DNA of 64,000 nt, from assembly GCF_038050375.1 (NCBI RefSeq), contig NZ_CP150886.1:1715318-1779317 (forward strand). Direction: 5' to 3'. Positions within the stretch are counted from its first letter, which is position 1; each line of letters begins with the position of its first letter. Of the stretch, positions 6,802 through 15,791 are shown piece after piece. The position numbers were made by a program, and so were the translations under genes. The notes under the pieces were generated by a model. It worked only from the letters and a program-made list of their open reading frames with translations, made no database searches and was not told where the DNA came from. Source of the stretch: Okeanomitos corallinicola TIOX110. Its GTDB lineage: Bacteria > Cyanobacteriota > Cyanobacteriia > Cyanobacteriales > Nostocaceae.

Positions 6802-9800
6802 TTACTTGCTACCACAGAAATAGCGATCGCTCATTGTTACTCTAGGATTATTCTGCAAATAATCCTCAATTAAATCACAACCTCGCGCCAATAACATATT
6901 TAATTTAAGATCAGAGAGGTTACGTAAAATCACCATTCCGTTACCACTTCCCGCAGCCAGGATTTGACCATCAGGGCTAAAATTCACACTGGTTAACTCA
7001 TCTTTTTCGCCTTTTAAAATCATCTGCACACTTCCGTCTACACCCCAAATCCTAATTTTATCATCACTGTTAGCAGCCAATGTTTGACCATCAGGACTAA
7101 AAGCAACAGCAATAAAATTATCGCCATTACCTCCTAGTGTCTTCTGTAAATTACCGTCACGATGCCAGATGTTCACGGTACTATCAAGACTAGCAGACGC
7201 GATATATTGACCATTAGCAGACCAGGCCACACCATTTACTTGTCGAGTGTGTCCTACTAAATTGTATAGAAGTTGACCTTCTCTAGTCCATATTTTTACT
7301 AACTTGTCATCACCAGCTGATGCCAACAATTTACCATCAGGGCTAAAACTTACCCAGTTGACAGCATGACTATGACCAGTGAGGGTTTTCAATAGTTTAC
7401 CTTGCCGACTCCAGAGTTTTACAGTACCGTCTTTACTAGCAGAGGCAATAATTTCACTATCAGCAGACCAAGATACAGCAAAGACAGTATCTTTATGACC
7501 AGTCAGGGTTTGCAGTAGTTGACCTTCCCGACTCCAAATTTTCACTGTTTTATCTTTACTAGCTGAAGCAAGATTATTACCATTAGCAGACCAAGCTAAA
7601 CCCCACACTTGGTCTTGGTGTCCTTTCAATATTTTGAGGATTTTACCGTTTTGATTCAGTAACTTGACAGTGTTATCTAAACTTGCAGTGGCTAAAATTT
7701 TACCATCAGGATTGAAGTTGACGCTTGTTACCCAGCTATCATGATCTGCGAAGTTCCCCAACAATATATGATCCCAACGCCAAATTTTTACAGTTTTATC
7801 TCGACCAGCAGATACTAATGTCCGTCCATCAGGGCTAAAATTCACGCTATTTACCCAGTTATGATGACCTCTAAGAGTGCCTAACAATGTACCTGCTACA
7901 CTCCAGAGTTTGACGGTTTCATCGGTACTAGCAGAGGCAATAATTTTACCATTGGGGCTAAAACTCACACTGGTAACAGCAGAAGTATGGCCTGATAGAG
8001 TTTTTAATAGTTTACCTTCTCGACTCCATAATTTAATATTGTTGTCCAGACTGGCTGCTGCAATTATTTGACCATCGGGAGACCAAGTAACACTTTTAAC
8101 TGCATCGTCACAGTCTGATAAGGTTTGTAATAATTTACCTTCTTGACTCCATAGCTTAACGGTATGGTCTGCACTCGCTGAAGCAAGTATTTGACCATCA
8201 GGAGACCAAGCTAGACCTAAAACCGCCGATTCATGGGCCAGGATAGTTGTAATTAATGTACCTTCTTGAGTCCATAGTTTCACTGTTTTATCTGTACTAG
8301 CAGAGGCAATAATCTCGCTATCTGGGCTGAATATAGCACTATTGACCACGGAAGTATGACCCGTCAATGTGTTTAATAAATTACCTTTTCTGTTCCATAA
8401 CTTGATAGTTTTATCCTGGCTACCAGAAATAATAATTTGACTATCAGGACTAAAGCTGACACTATTAACTACATTTCTATGTCCTGATAAGCTTTTCATT
8501 AATTTACCATTGGGATACCAAAGATTAATATTTTTGTCTGCACTGGCTGAGGCAATTAGAGAATTATCCTGACTAAAGGTGACACTGTTAATACCTGACA
8601 AATGTCCTTCTAAACGATTATACTCTTTGAGTCCATAAACTGACTGATAAAGGGCTGTTAATACCTGTTCTCTGGTAGAGGAATTTACCCACAGAGTTTG
8701 TTTTAATTTTTTGCCAGCTTTTAAACTATCTTTAAGTGCATCAATACCTTTTTGGGAGGCAAACAGAGTTTCGCTAGAAGCGCTGAGGGTTCGGATTTCA
8801 CTATTAAGAGAAGTAATAACGGATACAGTTAAACCCATAATGGCAACTACAGAAGCTGTCAAGGCAATTTTTAAACTTCGATTTAACCGCGCTTCACTTA
8901 ACCTTTGTTTTTCTTGACTTTCTGCTAGTTGGGCAGTTAATTCTTTTTCTTTGAGTTCTCCACGCAGATATTCAATTTCTAATTGACTGAGTTCTTCTCG
9001 TTTACGTAATTTACGTAATTCTGTGAGTAAATCCGATCCTTGTTTATCCTGTGTATTTACAAGTACAGCTTGTTGTTTTGTTTGTCTGAGTTCACTTTTG
9101 AGCCGCTCAATTTCTCTATTACTATTTTCAACTTTATCACGTAATTGATTGAGTTGTAGTTGTAAACTAGATTCTTGTTGTTGTAGATAGCGAATTAAAT
9201 CTACTAGATAATCATGAATTAGTTGATAGCGTTCAGGAACATCGGGGAATAAGACGACTAACCCAGAACTAACTAGCACTTTTAAAATTAATTCTAGTTG
9301 GTTAGAATCTTCTAATTCTGTTAATTCAGCGGATAATTCTGCCTGGGTTTTAAATGGACGCTGGTTACTTTCATCGGTTAGTAAATATAAAACAATTAAT
9401 GCAGCCCGTTCATTATTTGGGCCACAGTCTTTGATGAGTTCTTTAATATATCTTTCAATCAGTTTATTGGGTCTGTAAGGTTGATATTGAGATAGGGTGG
9501 TAATACGTTCATCTTGTATTTGCGCGCCGACTACTTGTAGTTCGATGGGGCGGACTTCTCCTAGTTCTGAAGATAAATCTTCTACTAAAGCATCTATTAA
9601 ATCAGATTCTAAATGTAGTTGGGAACGAGCGGTTAATTTATGAATAATAGTTTTTGCATATTCAGGTGAAAAGTTATTTAATTGATACCGAATATTTTTA
9701 TCAAGAATATTATGATTAATGGCTTCTATAGCGGCAAGATGTTTAAATTCTAATAACCGATGTAAATAATCTTCTCGTAGAGAAAAAATAACTTTCACAA

Positions 9801-11907
9801 AAGATATGTTTAGGCATTTACTGATAAAGAGATCAAAATTTCGTTGTTGTTCAGGGTTGTCTTGAATAAAAAAGAATTCTTCAAATTGGTCGAAAATTAA
9901 GACTGTAATTAAATGGTTGTCAGCATTTGCTTTTAGTTGGTTAAAAATATCATTTACAGTATTTGATCGTGGTGAATCTGATGTGTTTTTGGTTGTGATT
10001 TCTGCTGTTTGATGTTGCCTGGTGGCTGTTTGTAAAGATTTACCTAATTCTCGTATCCAGTCGGTATAAATTTGTAAAACAACAGGAATGGCTATTTGAT
10101 CACCAATGGCGCGGTTTTGTAATGCAGGTATTAAACCTGCGGTGACGGTGGAACTCTTCCCTACACCGGAGGGCCCATGAATAACGATCAGTTTATAGTC
10201 AGCGCGGCTAATTCTGCCAATTAGGTTATTTATATCACCTTCTCGACCGGAAGCGGCAATTTCTAAAGCCACGCTACTATTTCCCGATGCAGACATAACC
10301 GCAGGGTTGGTAACTTTGCGTTGGGGTTGTAAACGGCCAGCACCAATGAAAGCACGGAAACCATATTGCTGTTCTACGGAACGGCGTTTTTGTCGAATTA
10401 AGTAAGCTTCAAGATAACAACCCGCTTGAAAATAGAGCGATCGCAAATTTTTTAATAAGCGAATATAATGATGAGCATCATATTGATGTTCACTGCTTTC
10501 TAAAGCAAATGATAGTTCTGTTTTAGCTGTTTCTAAATATTCAGATGATACTTGATCATCACCTATATTTTGTTGGGATTTAGCTAATATTAAATAATAA
10601 GTTTGTTTTAAAAGTAAAGGAAATAGGCATTTTTCGGTTTTATTTTTTTGTTGAGCTTCTTTTAAATTTAGTAGTGCTATGTGAGATAAAATGCTTGCTT
10701 GTCGCCAACGTGATTGTTTGGTAGCCACCACAGATAGTAAACCGTAGTCACAAGATAGTTGCATTTGACTACCATAATTTTGATGTAATTCTAAAGCCTT
10801 TTCACCTACATTTTGTAATTCTTGCCAATCTCCTAAACCTTGGAGAATATCTGTAAGATGAACAATAAATTCAGATACTAAATCTGCCCTACCAGTAAGA
10901 TTAAATGTATATAAAGATTGCTGTAAATAAGTTTTTGCCGTGTGTAAAAACTGAGTTGTTTCTATTTTATTTCGTTCAGAAAGACGACAGTAACATAAAC
11001 CAATATAAAGTAGTAAAACTCCTTTTTTCAGTAGATGAGAATTTGCTTCTGTAGGTATAACAGGTAATGAGGACAAATTATCCCATTCAATAATTCTTCC
11101 TGTCTCCCATTCTTGACCTATCTGGTTTTGATCTGCTGCTATTTCCCGATCCCAAAATAATAAACTTTGGCGAAAATGGTTTAATGCTGGCTTGATTCGA
11201 TCACCAACATAATCATCTAAACCAAAGACAAATTGTAAACTAGCATTTAATGACGGTTCTAAGGTAATACCCCGACTTTCTAAATCTTTAATAGCAAAGT
11301 GTAATTCATGGCTATGTACCCACACTTGTTCGATAGTAGGGTAATGGGTTTTAAGATGGTAGTTTTGTGGTGCGTCGTTATGTAATGCTTGTGAAAATAA
11401 AGATTCTGTTTCCTGTTTTAAAAATTCTAATAAAGCCGGAGAAGTCATGACAAATTTAATCGGTGTTGCTGCCCAACTGGCAAAATCTGGTGCTAATTTT
11501 ACCACCTTTGACAACACTTGATCATTCACCCAAATTACCATAGGAAAAGGATGATGTTTACGAAATTCATCACGAATTTGATTAACAGAAATTAGTAAAT
11601 CATCAATACTTTCTACTGACTCTAAACCTAAGATTATTAATGCTGCGGGTTTGTCATCTAATTGTTGTAAATGAACATTTGTATAAAGACTGAGGGAATT
11701 TTGAGATATGAATATTGTTTGAACATTCCCTGATTTCCAATCTATTGCTGTCAGTTTTTCTAGAATTGCATCTCGTAACCTCCCATAGTTACAACATACT
11801 AAAACTACAGAGAATTCACCCTGAGAAAAAGAAATTGCCCTGGTTAAACTCCGGAAAGCACGCTCATTATGATTGTTAACATCTATTGCTGTGTTTTGTT
11901 CAACCAT
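6802..11907 (-). CDS. STAND-type NTPase with TPR-like region, membrane segment and 14 WD40 repeats
   Basis: A 1,701-residue signalling protein. Residues 1-170 look like a P-loop fold that has lost the Walker lysine (CNYGRLRD). A helical, TPR-like region runs to ~550. The nSTAND NTPase follows, with Walker A GPSGVGKSS (~580), Walker B LIFDQFEEFFF (~670) and a winged-helix part ending near RYQLIHDYLVDLIRYL. Then come a coiled coil (~930-1000), one membrane segment (~1005-1030) and 14 WD40 repeats to ~1670. STAND proteins are switches that oligomerise when their repeat domain senses a ligand; many act in stress or phage response. I chose ATG 11907 over an upstream GTG/TTG-type start because it gives a 25-nt overlap with the upstream gene, suggesting translational coupling. 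The effector and ligand are unknown. Confidence 0.85.
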   Translation of the reverse strand: MVEQNTAIDVNNHNERAFRSLTRAISFSQGEFSVVLVCCNYGRLRDAILEKLTAIDWKSGNVQTIFISQNSLSLYTNVHLQQLDDKPAALIILGLESVESIDDLLISVNQIRDEFRKHHPFPMVIWVNDQVLSKVVKLAPDFASWAATPIKFVMTSPALLEFLKQETESLFSQALHNDAPQNYHLKTHYPTIEQVWVHSHELHFAIKDLESRGITLEPSLNASLQFVFGLDDYVGDRIKPALNHFRQSLLFWDREIAADQNQIGQEWETGRIIEWDNLSSLPVIPTEANSHLLKKGVLLLYIGLCYCRLSERNKIETTQFLHTAKTYLQQSLYTFNLTGRADLVSEFIVHLTDILQGLGDWQELQNVGEKALELHQNYGSQMQLSCDYGLLSVVATKQSRWRQASILSHIALLNLKEAQQKNKTEKCLFPLLLKQTYYLILAKSQQNIGDDQVSSEYLETAKTELSFALESSEHQYDAHHYIRLLKNLRSLYFQAGCYLEAYLIRQKRRSVEQQYGFRAFIGAGRLQPQRKVTNPAVMSASGNSSVALEIAASGREGDINNLIGRISRADYKLIVIHGPSGVGKSSTVTAGLIPALQNRAIGDQIAIPVVLQIYTDWIRELGKSLQTATRQHQTAEITTKNTSDSPRSNTVNDIFNQLKANADNHLITVLIFDQFEEFFFIQDNPEQQRNFDLFISKCLNISFVKVIFSLREDYLHRLLEFKHLAAIEAINHNILDKNIRYQLNNFSPEYAKTIIHKLTARSQLHLESDLIDALVEDLSSELGEVRPIELQVVGAQIQDERITTLSQYQPYRPNKLIERYIKELIKDCGPNNERAALIVLYLLTDESNQRPFKTQAELSAELTELEDSNQLELILKVLVSSGLVVLFPDVPERYQLIHDYLVDLIRYLQQQESSLQLQLNQLRDKVENSNREIERLKSELRQTKQQAVLVNTQDKQGSDLLTELRKLRKREELSQLEIEYLRGELKEKELTAQLAESQEKQRLSEARLNRSLKIALTASVVAIMGLTVSVITSLNSEIRTLSASSETLFASQKGIDALKDSLKAGKKLKQTLWVNSSTREQVLTALYQSVYGLKEYNRLEGHLSGINSVTFSQDNSLIASASADKNINLWYPNGKLMKSLSGHRNVVNSVSFSPDSQIIISGSQDKTIKLWNRKGNLLNTLTGHTSVVNSAIFSPDSEIIASASTDKTVKLWTQEGTLITTILAHESAVLGLAWSPDGQILASASADHTVKLWSQEGKLLQTLSDCDDAVKSVTWSPDGQIIAAASLDNNIKLWSREGKLLKTLSGHTSAVTSVSFSPNGKIIASASTDETVKLWSVAGTLLGTLRGHHNWVNSVNFSPDGRTLVSAGRDKTVKIWRWDHILLGNFADHDSWVTSVNFNPDGKILATASLDNTVKLLNQNGKILKILKGHQDQVWGLAWSANGNNLASASKDKTVKIWSREGQLLQTLTGHKDTVFAVSWSADSEIIASASKDGTVKLWSRQGKLLKTLTGHSHAVNWVSFSPDGKLLASAGDDKLVKIWTREGQLLYNLVGHTRQVNGVAWSANGQYIASASLDSTVNIWHRDGNLQKTLGGNGDNFIAVAFSPDGQTLAANSDDKIRIWGVDGSVQMILKGEKDELTSVNFSPDGQILAAGSGNGMVILRNLSDLKLNMLLARGCDLIEDYLQNNPRVTMSDRYFCGSK

Positions 11908-13214
11908 GATTTGAATTTTGGTGTTTCTGCTAATACTGGGTTGATACCAAACCAAGCTCCTTGGCGATCGCGATATTCAAAGACAAATAAACTCCGTAAT
12001 AATGTATGATATTCTATATCGCCTCTCACTCTTTGTTCCCGCATAACTTGGAAAATTAATTCCCATTCATGGGGATCAATAGCATTAGCTCGATAATCTC
12101 TTTGACGTTGCACAACTAATTCTAAACACTCTCTATTAAAAGGTGGATCTTGTTCCCGCAAACAGTCAAATAATAATCCTAATAAATCACGAACATGACC
12201 ACCGCTAACTAAACATAAACGATCTAAAGTATTTTGATGATCAAATACTTCCTGGATCAAGTTTAAGCGATCGCCAGGCAAAATGTCAGGAAAAGCCCTA
12301 GCTAATACCATCTGCCGCATCAATTCTAAACCTTCTGTATAAATTTCTCCTGTACGTAATAAAACAGGTATCATTGGTAATACTTTTGGCGCAACTCCAC
12401 CCCCTAAACGATGTTGCAATTCTGCACTGTCGTTAGAAAAAGTTAAGGATAAAGGAATTGTATAAACAATATGACAATTGAGTTTTCGTAATTGTTCACC
12501 ACGTTCAATAAATAAGTATTCAGGAAGCGATCTACCAGAAGCAAGAGGACGAAATGCTACCCGATCCAAATTATCAACAATTACAACTAATCCCTTTTTC
12601 CCCCTACTCTTGAGTTCATTATTAGCACGTGCTAAAAGTTCTTGATTAATCGAAAGTAAAATATTTTCTGTACGCGGTTCTAAATAGTCTCTTAACCTGC
12701 GTCGTAATTGGGGACTTTCTTTAGTTTTAGCGGTAATTTTCGCAATTCCCACTGATAATTCTGCCTCTACACCCAAATCTATTGGTGTTTGCAAAAAATC
12801 CACCAATTCAGTAAATAGATTAGCAAAATAACTGGGGTGAAGACGGATTTTCATGGACTCTAAACTCTCACTCACTTGGCCAGCAATAGCTAAGAGAATA
12901 TCTGTTATATCCACATCCGCCATTTCTAAAACACGGGTAGACTCAAAATAAACAACATGAAACTTTTGAGCCTCTAATTCTGCTTTTAAACGTAACAGTT
13001 CCGTGGATTTACCACAACCTAAATGTCCTGTAAATAATTGACAAGTCGGTGTATTGGGAGAAATCCTAGCAATAGTTCGCAGTAAAGCTTCAATAATTCT
13101 ACCACCTCGCACCGAGGCAAAATCAATATAATATAGGCTATCCACAGCATTTTCCATGATCAAAGGTTTGCTGGGATTACAAGCCTGATAAAATCTTTCT
13201 AAATCTAGGAGCAT
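11883..13214 (-). CDS. P-loop ATPase, partner of the WD40 STAND protein
   Basis: A 443-residue ATPase. Walker A is GHLGCGKSTELLRL (~residues 63-76) and Walker B is LVVIVDNLDRV (~210-220). A sensor-like region and a helical/winged C-terminal part follow (LEYLFIERGEQLRKL-like helix, then CLVSGGHVRDLLGLLFDCL). It resembles the AAA/STAND ATP-binding proteins that cyanobacteria often carry directly before a large TPR or WD40 NTPase. The genes overlap by 25 nt and are surely cotranscribed. It probably works with the large protein as an ATP-driven regulator or assembly factor, but no function has been shown that I can name. Confidence 0.75.
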   Translation of the reverse strand: MLLDLERFYQACNPSKPLIMENAVDSLYYIDFASVRGGRIIEALLRTIARISPNTPTCQLFTGHLGCGKSTELLRLKAELEAQKFHVVYFESTRVLEMADVDITDILLAIAGQVSESLESMKIRLHPSYFANLFTELVDFLQTPIDLGVEAELSVGIAKITAKTKESPQLRRRLRDYLEPRTENILLSINQELLARANNELKSRGKKGLVVIVDNLDRVAFRPLASGRSLPEYLFIERGEQLRKLNCHIVYTIPLSLTFSNDSAELQHRLGGGVAPKVLPMIPVLLRTGEIYTEGLELMRQMVLARAFPDILPGDRLNLIQEVFDHQNTLDRLCLVSGGHVRDLLGLLFDCLREQDPPFNRECLELVVQRQRDYRANAIDPHEWELIFQVMREQRVRGDIEYHTLLRSLFVFEYRDRQGAWFGINPVLAETPKFKSWLNKTQQ

Positions 13215-13409
13215 GATTAATCTACATCATTTCAAAACGGGGGATAGCAAAAAGAGGCAAGATAAAATAAATTCCTCTTATCTTATCACTTCTGATTTTT
13301 AAGTCCCGATTCCTGATTTTTAATCATAAAATCTCCGCAGATCCTGAGATAATCGTAAATTGTAGTTATTGATGTTTTTCTTTATTTATAATCATCAACA
13401 ATTTTTACA

Positions 13410-13646
13410 TTATGTTGTACACTCACCTTTAGTTAAACAACTGTCATCTTCATCATTTTGATCGTCTCTAGCACTAATAATTTTCAGTTCTGTAAAGTAT
13501 TTATCATTATTTTCTGATATATTTTGAGATAATATCTGATGTAGACTATCATTTGCAGATAAATACTTACCATCTGAAATATCTGCATGACAGAAACAGA
13601 AAGATACAGGTAAGATCATTAAGGCTTGATAAAGTTTACTGTTCAT
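13410..13646 (-). CDS. Small secreted or membrane-targeted peptide
   Basis: A 78-residue protein starting at ATG 13646, preceded by a good ribosome binding site (GAGG six bases upstream). The first 24 residues form a hydrophobic signal-like segment (LYQALMILPVSFCFCHA). The rest is acidic and polar, and the tail has two cysteines in CLTKGEC. It could be a secreted signalling peptide, a precursor peptide or a small periplasmic protein; no modification enzymes or transporter are adjacent. It lies upstream of the ATPase/STAND pair on the same strand with a 195-bp gap. The family is not recognised. Confidence 0.5.
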   Translation of the reverse strand: MNSKLYQALMILPVSFCFCHADISDGKYLSANDSLHQILSQNISENNDKYFTELKIISARDDQNDEDDSCLTKGECTT

Positions 13647-14140
13647 ATTACACCTCTTCAAACTTGTAATTATTTTTCAAAATTCACAATTTAATTGGTT
13701 TTTATTGCCACAATAGGCCAGAAAATCTAGTTTAATTTTCCGCCATTGAAAATACATCCCTCAGCAGAGAGTTGGTTAAAGTTCCCAAAAATGAACTTGT
13801 AAATTACTATGGTTAAATATCTTGTAATTGTGTTTACCTCTTACCGTCTCATCTCAAGTCAAAAGTACAGCATTTCCTGCTGTGATTAGGTACACATCTA
13901 GCATGGCAAAATGCCCACATTACAAGAGTTTCATTTTCAAGGTTGTGCCTGATTTGCATAAAATATGCTGTATGATCCGAGTTTTTATTTAAGTAAAATC
14001 ACTCCTGTCTTATGTTTGATTACTCACTTATACAAAAACATAACCACATAACCGGAAAATCTTCCCAATCTTGAAAAAGCTCTGTTGCTAGTCGCGCTGA
14101 CAGATAAAATAGTTAAGGAATGTTGCTTATCAATTAACTC
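13647..14140. other. Divergent promoter region, no gene seen
   Basis: This stretch separates the small secreted-peptide gene (minus) from tatC (plus) and should contain promoters for both. I found no open frame or strong repeat, and no promoter motif that I could defend. Confidence 0.45.
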
Positions 14141-14932
14141 ATGACACCTTTACCAGACGTAGACGCTACAAATACTCCCAATGTTCACCAAGAGGAATAC
14201 AGTAACTCAGTAAATCCCTTAGATGAGTCACCAAATGACCTAGAAATGTCCTTTTTTGACCACTTAGAAGAACTAAGACAGCGGATTTTTTATTGTTTAA
14301 TAGCCGTAGTGGTGTGTGTAATCGGTTGTTTTATCGTCGTCAAACCGCTGGTACAAGTTCTCGAAATACCTGCAAATGGAATCAAATTTCTCCAACTAGC
14401 ACCAGGAGAGTATTTCTTTGTCTCCATCAAAGTTGCTGGTTACAGTGGTTTAGTTCTAGCAACTCCTTTTATTCTTTATCAAGTTATGCAATTTGTTCTT
14501 CCTGGTTTAACCCGTCGTGAACGTCGTTTATTAGCTCCAGTAGTTTTTGGCTCAAGTATATTATTCTTAGGTGGGTTAGTATTTGCTTACTTTTTGCTTA
14601 TCCCCGCAGCTTTAAACTTTTTCATTAACTACGGTGCAGATGTAGTAGAACAATTATGGTCAATTGAAAAATATTTTGAATTTGTACTTTTGCTGTTATT
14701 TAGTACCGGTTTAGCTTTCCAAGTTCCAGTTATTCAATTATTACTAAGTAATTTAGGTATTGTTTCTTCAACTCAAATGTTAGCTGGTTGGCGGTTTATA
14801 ATTATGTTTGCAGTGGTTTTAGGTGCGGTGTTGACACCTTCTACTGATCCTTTAACGCAGAGTTTATTAGCAGGTGCGGTTTTAGGGCTTTATTTTGGTG
14901 GTATTGGGTTGGTGAAATTAACAGGTAAGTAA
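14141..14932 (+). CDS. tatC: TatC, twin-arginine translocase subunit
   Basis: A 263-residue polytopic membrane protein with the TatC signature near residues 36-46 ([13 protein letters not shown]) and six predicted membrane segments. TatC forms the receptor that binds twin-arginine signal peptides and, with TatA, moves folded proteins across the plasma and thylakoid membranes. The stretch [21 protein letters not shown] and the ATPFILYQ and PGLTRRERR motifs are typical of the family. The hydrophilic 35-residue N-terminal extension is longer than in E. coli but common in cyanobacteria. No tatA is nearby, and the gene appears to be a single transcription unit. Confidence 0.96.
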   Translation: MTPLPDVDATNTPNVHQEEYSNSVNPLDESPNDLEMSFFDHLEELRQRIFYCLIAVVVCVIGCFIVVKPLVQVLEIPANGIKFLQLAPGEYFFVSIKVAGYSGLVLATPFILYQVMQFVLPGLTRRERRLLAPVVFGSSILFLGGLVFAYFLLIPAALNFFINYGADVVEQLWSIEKYFEFVLLLLFSTGLAFQVPVIQLLLSNLGIVSSTQMLAGWRFIIMFAVVLGAVLTPSTDPLTQSLLAGAVLGLYFGGIGLVKLTGK

Positions 14933-14940
14933 TAGGAAAT

Positions 14941-14982
14941 GGGGAAAAGTTGAATTTCTTGATATCCCCAACTTCTTTTTTT
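14941..14982 (+). terminator. Probable terminator of tatC
   Basis: Just after the tatC stop, GGGGA can pair with TCCCC, or AAGTTG with CAACTT, and a seven-T run follows (CTTTTTTTATC). This fits a factor-independent terminator. Confidence 0.55.
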
Positions 14983-15042
14983 ATCTTGTCAATAAATTAT
15001 GAAATGTTAAAATAAAAATATTACTTGAACATATAAAAAACT

Positions 15043-15261
15043 ATGTCTAGCAATACTTCAATTATCAGCGTTTCTCCTGAAATTATGAGTGGTACTCCAG
15101 TTTTTACCGGAACAAGAGTTCCTATTCAAACACTTTTAGATTATTTAAAAGCAGGAAATTCAATAGATGATTTTTTAGATGGTTTTCCTACGGTTACTAA
15201 AGAGCAAGTAATTACATTTTTGGAGGAAGTTGAGAAAGAAATAATTAGTAAGGTAGCATAA
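15043..15261 (+). CDS. DUF433 protein, VapB-like antitoxin
   Basis: A 72-residue DUF433 protein. Family marks are ISVSPEIMSGTPVFTGTRVPI followed by LLDYLKAGNSIDDFLDGFPTV and a helical end. DUF433 proteins fold as a small helix-turn-helix and usually come just before a DUF5615/PIN-like toxin. Here no toxin follows: the 3' neighbour is a convergent antitoxin-like gene 10 bp away. It may be an orphan antitoxin or regulator left after loss of its toxin. Confidence 0.75.
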   Translation: MSSNTSIISVSPEIMSGTPVFTGTRVPIQTLLDYLKAGNSIDDFLDGFPTVTKEQVITFLEEVEKEIISKVA

Positions 15262-15271
15262 AATGAAAAAA

Positions 15272-15505
15272 TTAGTCCATTTTTTCCAAGGATGTATTAC
15301 CGTTGATAGCTGTAGAAATTTGATTTTCTTTCATAACTTTAATTAAAAACCTTAAAGCTTCATTCACTGCTTCCGCACTAGGAAACATTTCCGCTACATC
15401 AGGTTCTAAACGCACTGTCACCCCAGCAAAGCTTTTACGTTCAGTACCTAATTTCCTTACCCGTAGACTTTTTAAGTCATACTCTGATTTGAGATCGTCT
15501 TCCAT
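15272..15505 (-). CDS. BrnA-like antitoxin
   Basis: A 77-residue protein starting at ATG 15505; start sites further upstream overlap the toxin remnant. It begins with the SEYDLKSLRVRK pattern of BrnA-type antitoxins and continues with SFAGVTVRLEPDVAEMFPSA and a terminal helix (VNEALRFLIKVM). BrnA proteins bind DNA through a ribbon-helix-helix fold, repress their own operon and neutralise BrnT RNase. Its toxin gene, directly upstream, is reduced to a 21-codon stub, so this gene now stands without a toxin. Assignment rests on the short motif and the BrnT stub beside it. Confidence 0.6.
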   Translation of the reverse strand: MEDDLKSEYDLKSLRVRKLGTERKSFAGVTVRLEPDVAEMFPSAEAVNEALRFLIKVMKENQISTAINGNTSLEKMD

Positions 15506-15512
15506 TTCTAAG

Positions 15513-15578
15513 TTATCCCTGTTCTCCATGTTTTGATAAGTTTTTCGCAGCTTTATTTTCGTCCCACTCAAATTTCAT
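15513..15578 (-). pseudogene. Collapsed BrnT toxin gene
   Basis: An ATG at 15578 opens a 21-codon frame that starts MKFEWDENKAAKNLSKHG, the N-terminus of BrnT-type RNase toxins, and ends three codons later (EQG, stop). A normal BrnT is about 90 residues. The simplest reading is an in-frame deletion that joined the first 18 codons to the last three. The stop lies 7 bp before the BrnA start, as in intact operons. Confidence 0.65.
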
Positions 15579-15695
15579 GTAATTATTGTCAAATGTAATC
15601 TGTAGTAAGTTATCAATGAGATTTTACAGCTTTTGGTAAATCGTTGTTAACAAAGTTAACCGAATTTATCACACTTTCTTTCTACTCTATATTGA

Positions 15696-15783
15696 AAATG
15701 CGTTAGCAAAGCGCACCGAAGGTATCGCTCTTAAATCTATATCAGAAATGCGTTAGCGAAGCGCACCGAAGGTATTGCTCTTA
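15696..15783. repeat. Two tandem copies of a 50-bp cyanobacterial repeat
   Basis: ATGCGTTAGC(A/G)AAGCGCACC followed by GAAGGTAT(C/T)GCTCTTA occurs twice at 50-bp spacing. Related pieces are at 22625-22655, 36920-36960 and 17293-17325. This is a dispersed interspersed-repeat family of filamentous cyanobacteria; its function is unknown. Confidence 0.7.
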
Positions 15784-15791
15784 CTCTTTTG

